Assembly: GCA_002778535.1 (NCBI GenBank)
Contig: PFBP01000032.1
Coordinates: 178-13,564 of the forward strand
Reading direction: 5' to 3'
Length of the DNA stretch: 13,387 bases
Source: Candidatus Kuenenbacteria bacterium CG10_big_fil_rev_8_21_14_0_10_36_11
GTDB taxonomy: Bacteria; Patescibacteriota; Patescibacteriia; UBA2196
In this document: positions 6,231-10,800 of the stretch, one piece after another
Numbering within the stretch: position 1 is the first letter of the stretch
Layout: the number at the start of each line of letters is the position of its first letter
Position numbers and translations under genes: made by a program
Notes under the pieces: generated by a model
Told to the model about the DNA's origin: nothing
What the model saw: the letters and a program-made list of their open reading frames with translations, nothing else
Database searches by the model: none

Positions 6231-7088
6231 AAACTCCTTCATCAACTCTTCTTTCGCATAATTTGTTTTTTGTTCAACCAATGGCTTGCCCTGCAACTGT
6301 TCAAAGCCATCTTCATAACTTGGTTTTTCTGTTTCATAAAAAACTCCGATTGGCAATTTTTCAGTTTCTAATGATTTGTCCAGAGCCGCTTTAAAATTAT
6401 TAGTATCATGGCCAGCTTCTTCTAATTTATAAATTTTTTCTTTATACCATTCAACGGTTTGAGTTTTATTAAAAGTCACGCATTGCTGAAAAACATCAAT
6501 GTGAGCAAAGCCTTTATGTTCTAAACCTTGTTTGATTAAATCAGTCAAATGCGGAATTTCAAAAGCTGCGCCGCGGGCCACAAAAGTTGCGCCGGCAGCC
6601 AAAGATAAAGCGATTGGATTAAGCGGCTGTTTAATTTCGCCATAAGGCGTGGTTTTGGAAATCATGCCAATTTCTGAAGTGGGCGAAGATTGACCAGTGG
6701 TCAGTGAAAATAATCTGTTGTTGCAGACAATTGATAAAATATCAGCATTGTATCTGGCTGTATGCAAAAAATGATTGCCGCCTTCGCCGTAATAATCTCC
6801 GTCGCCGGCAACTGTAATAACCTTTAAATTTTTATTAGCTAATTTAACGCCCACAGCCACTGGCAAAGTGCGGCCATGAAGAGAATGAAAAGCATAACAT
6901 TTGATATTATTATTCATATTGCCAGCACAGCCAATGCCATAAACAATTACAATACTATGAGGTGAAATCTGCAATTCAGACAACGCATTTTTAATCGCGG
7001 CTAAAATGCCAAAATCCCCGCAACCAGGGCACCAGGTCGGAAGATAAGATGTGGTATAAAATTGGGGAGTGAATTTTTGTGAAGACAT
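6225..7088 (-). CDS. 2-oxoacid:ferredoxin oxidoreductase, beta (thiamine diphosphate) subunit
   Basis: Catalytic subunit that decarboxylates a 2-oxoacid on thiamine diphosphate and passes electrons through an iron-sulfur cluster to ferredoxin. It has 287 residues from ATG 7086-7088. Cys20 and Cys23 (WCPGCGD), Cys54 (GIGC) and Cys203 (QQC) match, in number and spacing, the four ligands of the single [4Fe-4S] cluster in archaeal-type oxoacid oxidoreductases. The GDGD motif and following NN fit the Mg/diphosphate site. HGRTLPVAVG and GQSSPT are also family landmarks. An ATG 15 bases upstream (7101-7103) is possible but lies in a repeat. The last Met and the stop also come from a repeat. Pyruvate is the likely substrate given the pduL-ackA context; 2-oxoglutarate cannot be excluded. 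Confidence 0.94.
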   Translation of the reverse strand: MSSQKFTPQFYTTSYLPTWCPGCGDFGILAAIKNALSELQISPHSIVIVYGIGCAGNMNNNIKCYAFHSLHGRTLPVAVGVKLANKNLKVITVAGDGDYYGEGGNHFLHTARYNADILSIVCNNRLFSLTTGQSSPTSEIGMISKTTPYGEIKQPLNPIALSLAAGATFVARGAAFEIPHLTDLIKQGLEHKGFAHIDVFQQCVTFNKTQTVEWYKEKIYKLEEAGHDTNNFKAALDKSLETEKLPIGVFYETEKPSYEDGFEQLQGKPLVEQKTNYAKEELMKEFM

Positions 7089-7098
7089 ATTTTTTATT

Positions 7099-7127
7099 GT
7101 CATCCTGAGCGATTAGCGAAGGATCTC
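7099..7127. repeat. GAGCGAAGCGA-family palindromic repeat between the oxidoreductase subunit genes
   Basis: GTCATCCTGAGCGATTAGCG followed by AAGGATCTC. ATCCT (7102-7106) pairs with AGGAT (7120-7124). It fills most of the gap and contains the alternative beta-subunit start codon. Confidence 0.8.
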
Positions 7128-7140
7128 TATTTTTTAATTC

Positions 7141-8964
7141 CTAATTTTTTAATTTCTCTATTTCTCTTATTATCTCCTCTTTCCAAATTGGCCTTCCGTC
7201 ATATTTTAAAATTTTATCTTTAATTTCAAGTCCGATTTCCTGGCGAATCAATTTGCCAAACTGCGCGGTTTTGTTATTTTCTACTAAGACTAATTTTTTA
7301 AATTCCTTTAAAAATTTATCCAAACTATTCGGCAAGGGATAAATATATGAAAAATGTAAAACATTTATTTTTTTATTCTTGTATTCTTGTATTTTTATAC
7401 TATCCAAGCACGGTCCCAACATTGAACCCCAACAGACCAAAGTCATCTCAGCATCTGCTGGTCCGTAAATTTTTGGCAAAGGAATTTTTTTTTGCAACTC
7501 TATCAATTTTTGTTGCCTTTTATCCACCATTTTTTTTCTCACCTCGTTCACTTCATCAGAAAAGCCGACTTCATTATGCTCATCAGAATTGCAAATATAT
7601 TCTCCGCATCTTAAACCATTTTCATTATGCTCTGTAGAACTGCACATATGTTCACCATTATCAACTCCAGGTATTGTTCGCCAAGAAACGCCATCATTCT
7701 CTAATTTGTAGCGAGCAAAAATTTCGCTTGTATCGCTCTTAAGTGTTTTAGTGTTTAATTGTTTTAATGATTTAATGATTCTTCCGCGATCAATCAATTC
7801 TATTTTATCAAAAATTTCAGCAGAGATGCTATAGGCCGACTCGCCCAAAAATTTATCAGATAAAACAAAAACCGGAATTTGATATTTGTCAGCGATATTA
7901 AAAGCTGTTTGGGTTAATTTAAAACAATCTGCTGGATTGCCTGGTGCTAAAACCGCGCGCGGAAAGTCACCGTGACCAGCAGTGAGGACAAAAGATAAAT
8001 CGCCTTGTTCTGTCCAAGTTGGCAAACCAGTGGCTGGTCCTGGCCGCATGACTTCAAAAATTACAATTGGCAATTCTAACTGGCCAGCCAGCGACAACCC
8101 TTCTGTCATTAAAGCAAACCCGCCACCAGATGTGCCGCAAGCAGTGCGCGCGCCAGCAAAAGAAGCACCGAGTGCAGAATGAATCACGGCAATTTCATCT
8201 TCGCCCTGGTGAATAATCATGTTAGTAATTTTTTGTTTCGCTTCCAAATAATGCAAAATTTCCGTGGCCGGAGTCATTGGATATGCAGAATAAATCTGAC
8301 AGCCAGCAGCAATAGCGCCCAAAGCGCAGGCTTGATTGCCAGTTATCAGTAGTCCATCATTATTTTTATCTTTTAATAATTTTAATGAATTTAAAAAAAT
8401 ATTTAAGTGTTTTAGTGTTTTAGTATTTAAGTGTTTAAGTGTCCACTCATATCCCTCCTTTAATGCTTTTTTATTTTGCTCAGCCACTTCGCCTTTATTG
8501 CCAAAAGTGTCTGCCAAAACTTCATTTGCTTTTTCCAAAGGCAAGTTAAGAATTTTTAAAAGCAAGCCCAGAGCCACTGTGTTTTTCATCAATTCACCGC
8601 CAGCATTTTTGGCTATTTCTACTAATGGCGCCATTACTACTTTGTCATTCTCGCGCAGACGGGAATCCAGTGTTATTTTTTCATCACAAATCACTATCGC
8701 CTCATTATTTATATTATTTATTTCTTTACTCAATGCCTCGCTCGTGAACGCGATTAAAATATCTGTTTTTTCCGAAGGAGAACTTACATCAGTGTCAGAA
8801 ATATCAATTTGATAAGTATTATGTCCGCCTCTGATTAAAGAAGGATATTCAGTATAGGCAAAAACATCTGCGCCTAAACGCAAAAAAACTTTAGCCAATA
8901 TCTGGCCAGTAACTTTAATGCCAAAACCAGCTGGTCCTGCAATTTTTATTGAAATGTTATTCAT
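7141..8964 (-). CDS. 2-oxoacid:ferredoxin oxidoreductase, fused gamma-alpha subunit
   Basis: Partner of the beta subunit; this KorA-like architecture joins gamma and alpha domains in one chain. It has 607 residues from ATG 8962-8964. The gamma domain (about 1-185) shows IKIAGPAGFGIKVTGQILAK, EYPSLIRGGHNTYQI and a C-terminal VALG. The alpha domain starts near residue 204 with ITGNQACALGAIAAGC and YPMTPATEI, then HQGEDEIAVIHSALGASFAG, TSGGGFALMTEGLSLAG and MRPGPATGLPTWTEQGDL. The C-terminal part has a LVCWGS motif. In-frame additions are visible: LDSRLREND in the gamma domain, an LNTKTLK segment between domains and another in the alpha domain, and a duplicated 17-residue unit before VRKKMVDKR. 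It ends 37 bases (52 if the shorter start is used) before the beta subunit gene. Substrate is inferred from context. Confidence 0.95.
   Translation of the reverse strand: MNNISIKIAGPAGFGIKVTGQILAKVFLRLGADVFAYTEYPSLIRGGHNTYQIDISDTDVSSPSEKTDILIAFTSEALSKEINNINNEAIVICDEKITLDSRLRENDKVVMAPLVEIAKNAGGELMKNTVALGLLLKILNLPLEKANEVLADTFGNKGEVAEQNKKALKEGYEWTLKHLNTKTLKHLNIFLNSLKLLKDKNNDGLLITGNQACALGAIAAGCQIYSAYPMTPATEILHYLEAKQKITNMIIHQGEDEIAVIHSALGASFAGARTACGTSGGGFALMTEGLSLAGQLELPIVIFEVMRPGPATGLPTWTEQGDLSFVLTAGHGDFPRAVLAPGNPADCFKLTQTAFNIADKYQIPVFVLSDKFLGESAYSISAEIFDKIELIDRGRIIKSLKQLNTKTLKSDTSEIFARYKLENDGVSWRTIPGVDNGEHMCSSTEHNENGLRCGEYICNSDEHNEVGFSDEVNEVRKKMVDKRQQKLIELQKKIPLPKIYGPADAEMTLVCWGSMLGPCLDSIKIQEYKNKKINVLHFSYIYPLPNSLDKFLKEFKKLVLVENNKTAQFGKLIRQEIGLEIKDKILKYDGRPIWKEEIIREIEKLKN
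7570..7671. repeat. Tandem 51-base duplication inside the oxidoreductase alpha gene
   Basis: Copies at 7570-7620 and 7621-7671 share about 29 of their first 36 bases. They encode GEYICNSDEHNEVGFSD and GEHMCSSTEHNENGLRC. The first peptide fits the usual family sequence here, and the second looks like the added copy. Confidence 0.75.
7741..7785. repeat. AT-rich in-frame repeat in the oxidoreductase alpha gene, copy 1
   Basis: AAGTGTTTTAGTGTTT (7741-7756) is identical to 8405-8420 in the same gene. On the coding strand it gives LNTKTLK. It continues as TTTAATGATT-type words. Confidence 0.65.
8365..8442. repeat. AT-rich in-frame repeat in the oxidoreductase alpha gene, copy 2
   Basis: Three to four imperfect units of AGTGTTTTAGTGTTT / AGTATTTAAGTGTTT (8405-8442) with a TTTAATAATT-type extension. 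They encode LKHLNTKTLKHLN and following residues in the linker between the gamma and alpha domains. Confidence 0.65.
8644..8672. repeat. Palindromic repeat (GTCATTCYCGCGCAGRCGGGAAT type) inside the gamma domain
   Basis: ATTCTCG (8647-8653) pairs with CGGGAAT (8660-8666), one G-T pair. The reading frame runs through it as LDSRLREND. The same kind of repeat occurs widely between genes in bacteria, so this is a coding copy. Confidence 0.75.
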
Positions 8965-8975
8965 AAAACATTTTT

Positions 8976-10022
8976 TTACATTTTATTTTTAATTTCTCTC
9001 GCTATGGCTAACTCTTCGTGCGGCTCCACCACCACAATCTTTACGCCATCAAGCAGTTTCATCTTATCACATATCTTTTTTCTTGTCAGCGGATTGCCAA
9101 CGCCGATTTTTCCAGTAAAAACAACAGCGTCAACTTCGCCAAGCAAAGCTGTGTAAGCGCCAATGTATTTTTTCACACGATTTGTGAACATTTCAAAAGC
9201 CAAGATGGCGCGCTCTTCTTTTCTTTCCACAGCTGCCAATAACTCTAAATAATCATTATGGCCAAAAATTCCTTTAATTCCTGACTCGTAATTTAACATA
9301 TTTTTTACTTCCTCAATCCCCAAATCAGAAATCAAATTAAAAATAATTCCGGGATCAATATCACCTGATCTTGTCTGCATCATCAAACCTTCCAGTGGTG
9401 TATAACCCATAGAGGTATCAATGGGTTTGCCCTTGTCAATCGCGGTCACAGAGCACCCACCACCTAAATGCACGGTGATTATTTTTATTTCTTCAAATTT
9501 TTTCTTTATTTTTTTAGCCGCCTCTTCAGCAGCAAATTTATGTGAAATGCCATGAAAACCAAATTTATGAATTCCTTGCTCATAATATTTATAAGGCAGG
9601 GAATAAATTTTAGCGCTCAAGGGCAAATTTTTAAAAAAAGCAGTGTCAAAAACAGCGTAATTTTCTGCCTCTGGCAGATATTTAAAAACAGATTTTATGC
9701 CAGCTAAATTAACTGAATTATGCAAAGGCGCCAAGTGATTTATTTTTTCTAACTCGCGCAAATCATTAGTTTCTATTTTTTGAGTTTCTGCAAAATTATC
9801 TCCGCCATGCACAAAACGGTGCCCTACAATTTTAATTTCCGCCACATTACCAAGCTCACGCAAAACTTCACGAAATATTTTATCTGCCTCGCCTTGAAAA
9901 TCATCTAAAACAGCGGGCTGAATTTCATAATCGCCTTGGCTTAAAGATTCTAAATTTTCCGAATCAAAAAGTTCATATTTGAAAGAAGTTGAACCAAGGT
10001 TAAGAATTAAAATATTTTTCAT
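8976..10022 (-). CDS. ackA: Acetate kinase
   Basis: Transfers phosphate between acetyl phosphate and ADP, giving ATP and acetate in fermentation. It has 348 residues against about 400 in typical AckA. Family residues are present: N8, S11, S13 and K15 in NLGSTSFKYELF, Arg in GHRFVHGG, Asp in VFDTAFF, His in KFGFHGISHK, Arg in MMQTRSGDIDPG, and the C-terminal Glu in EPHEELAIARE. The phosphate-loop region HLGGGCSVTAI is intact. The adenosine-side motif is altered: FTGKIGVGNP replaces the usual FTGGIGEN, which may affect nucleotide binding. Start ATG 10020-10022 follows the pduL stop by 16 bases, and the stop precedes the oxidoreductase start by 11, so these genes probably share a transcript. A propionate or butyrate kinase role is less likely but possible. 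Confidence 0.94.
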   Translation of the reverse strand: MKNILILNLGSTSFKYELFDSENLESLSQGDYEIQPAVLDDFQGEADKIFREVLRELGNVAEIKIVGHRFVHGGDNFAETQKIETNDLRELEKINHLAPLHNSVNLAGIKSVFKYLPEAENYAVFDTAFFKNLPLSAKIYSLPYKYYEQGIHKFGFHGISHKFAAEEAAKKIKKKFEEIKIITVHLGGGCSVTAIDKGKPIDTSMGYTPLEGLMMQTRSGDIDPGIIFNLISDLGIEEVKNMLNYESGIKGIFGHNDYLELLAAVERKEERAILAFEMFTNRVKKYIGAYTALLGEVDAVVFTGKIGVGNPLTRKKICDKMKLLDGVKIVVVEPHEELAIAREIKNKM

Positions 10023-10038
10023 GAGAATAATAACTTGC

Positions 10039-10632
10039 TTAAATCAAATACCCCACTCCGCGCACTTTTCCCAGTCCGCAGGCATTTGCTTCGTCAGTGT
10101 CAATATGGCAGGACAATTTAAAATTTTTATCCACGCGCACAATAATATTGTTAAAAACAAGTCCGCGCCCGCTAACAACTTCCATGCTAACTTTTTGGCC
10201 ATTTTTAATGTGGGCAGCTCGTGCTTCTTCTGGTGAGCAATGAATATGGCGCTCGGCCACAATTGCTTTAACTTTTGCTTTGCCTTTTGGCCCCTTGACT
10301 TCAATAAAACTTTTAACATTTTTCAAATTTCCAGACACAACCATAGGCGCATCAACTTCCAAACGGATCGCGTCTGTTAAAGAAAGTTCTATCTGGCTTT
10401 CAGGCCGTACAGGCCCAAGCACATGCAAACTAATTCGTCCCCCCTTTTCGAAGGTAGGGCTACTAGGGGGGGTAATAATTTTAACTTCTTCTTTGGCCGC
10501 GAATTTGCCAGGCTGGGACAAATCTTTGATTTTATACAAGACATAATTTTTGCCAAAAAGTTTATCTAAATCTTTTTGACTCAAATGAATATGTCTGGCT
10601 GAAACTTCCACAGGGATTTTGATTTTGTTCAT
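10039..10632 (-). CDS. pduL: Phosphate propanoyltransferase, PduL type (phosphotransacetylase)
   Basis: Interconverts acyl-CoA and acyl phosphate, here most likely acetyl-CoA to acetyl phosphate. It is unrelated in fold to the classical Pta. It has 197 residues from ATG 10630-10632. Two PduL beta-barrel halves are visible, each with metal-binding histidines: SARHIHLS (H14, H16) and ERHIHCSP (H129, H131), plus H176 in CHIDTDEANACG. LSQPGKFAAKE and LGPVRPESQIELSLTDA are also diagnostic. There is no N-terminal encapsulation peptide, so a microcompartment role is unlikely. Residues P55-G65 come from a decayed palindromic repeat. A TTG at 10795-10797 would add 55 residues, but they are translated repeat, so that start is rejected. 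The next gene is ackA, completing the acetate route. Confidence 0.94.
   Translation of the reverse strand: MNKIKIPVEVSARHIHLSQKDLDKLFGKNYVLYKIKDLSQPGKFAAKEEVKIITPPSSPTFEKGGRISLHVLGPVRPESQIELSLTDAIRLEVDAPMVVSGNLKNVKSFIEVKGPKGKAKVKAIVAERHIHCSPEEARAAHIKNGQKVSMEVVSGRGLVFNNIIVRVDKNFKLSCHIDTDEANACGLGKVRGVGYLI
10438..10472. repeat. Decayed palindromic repeat inside pduL
   Basis: A C-run (10439-10444) and a G-run (10466-10472) flank CCTT-TTCG-AAGG (10443-10454). In PduL it reads TPPSSPTFEKGGR. The design resembles the CCCCTCCTT / AAGGAGGGG repeat of recJ. Confidence 0.6.
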
Positions 10633-10760
10633 ATGGGTTAACCCCTCTGTCCATTCTGGACACCTCCCCTTCAAAAGGGGAGGACAAATTCGTCCCCTAC
10701 TTACGAAGTTCAAATCTGCCAGTGGCAGATTGAACGGGCAGGGGGAGATTAATAATTTTT
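10633..10760. repeat. Composite repeat between secA and pduL
   Basis: CCTCCCCTT (10663-10671) pairs with AAGGGGAGG (10675-10683) around CAA. ATCTGCC (10714-10720) pairs with GGCAGAT (10724-10730), and its flanks GTTCAA / TTGAAC extend the stem with one bulge. C-rich and G-rich ends (10641-10645, 10736-10745) close the element. It fills most of the 168-base gap. On the minus strand its edge places AGAGGGG about nine bases before the pduL ATG, a possible ribosome binding site. Confidence 0.75.
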
Positions 10761-10768
10761 CTACTTTT

Positions 10769-10797
10769 ATTTTACCTGATTTTAAAAAAATGAACAA
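10769..10797 (-). promoter_or_regulatory. Possible promoter for the pduL-ackA-oxidoreductase unit
   Basis: On the minus strand TTGTTC (10792-10797), 17-base spacer, TAAAAT (10769-10774). The -35 matches poorly (3 of 6) and the -10 well (5 of 6). AT-rich sequence gives such matches by chance, so this is weak. Confidence 0.3.
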
Positions 10798-10800
10798 ATC

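Noticed and set aside
7349..7385. A run of T-rich sequence in the alpha gene looked like a frameshift risk.
   Set aside because: The frame continues through it into the conserved C-terminal part without a break.
8336..8812. A 158-residue plus-strand open frame opposite the oxidoreductase alpha gene.
   Set aside because: It is antisense to a clearly conserved coding region and has low-complexity, non-family content, as do the other plus-strand frames in the window.
10044..10319. A 91-residue minus-strand open frame within pduL.
   Set aside because: It overlaps pduL in another frame and resembles no protein family.
10633..10797. A 55-residue N-terminal extension of PduL starting at a TTG codon.
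   Set aside because: The extension is encoded by the composite repeat, starts at a rare codon and does not look like PduL; the ATG at 10630-10632 leads directly into the conserved barrel.
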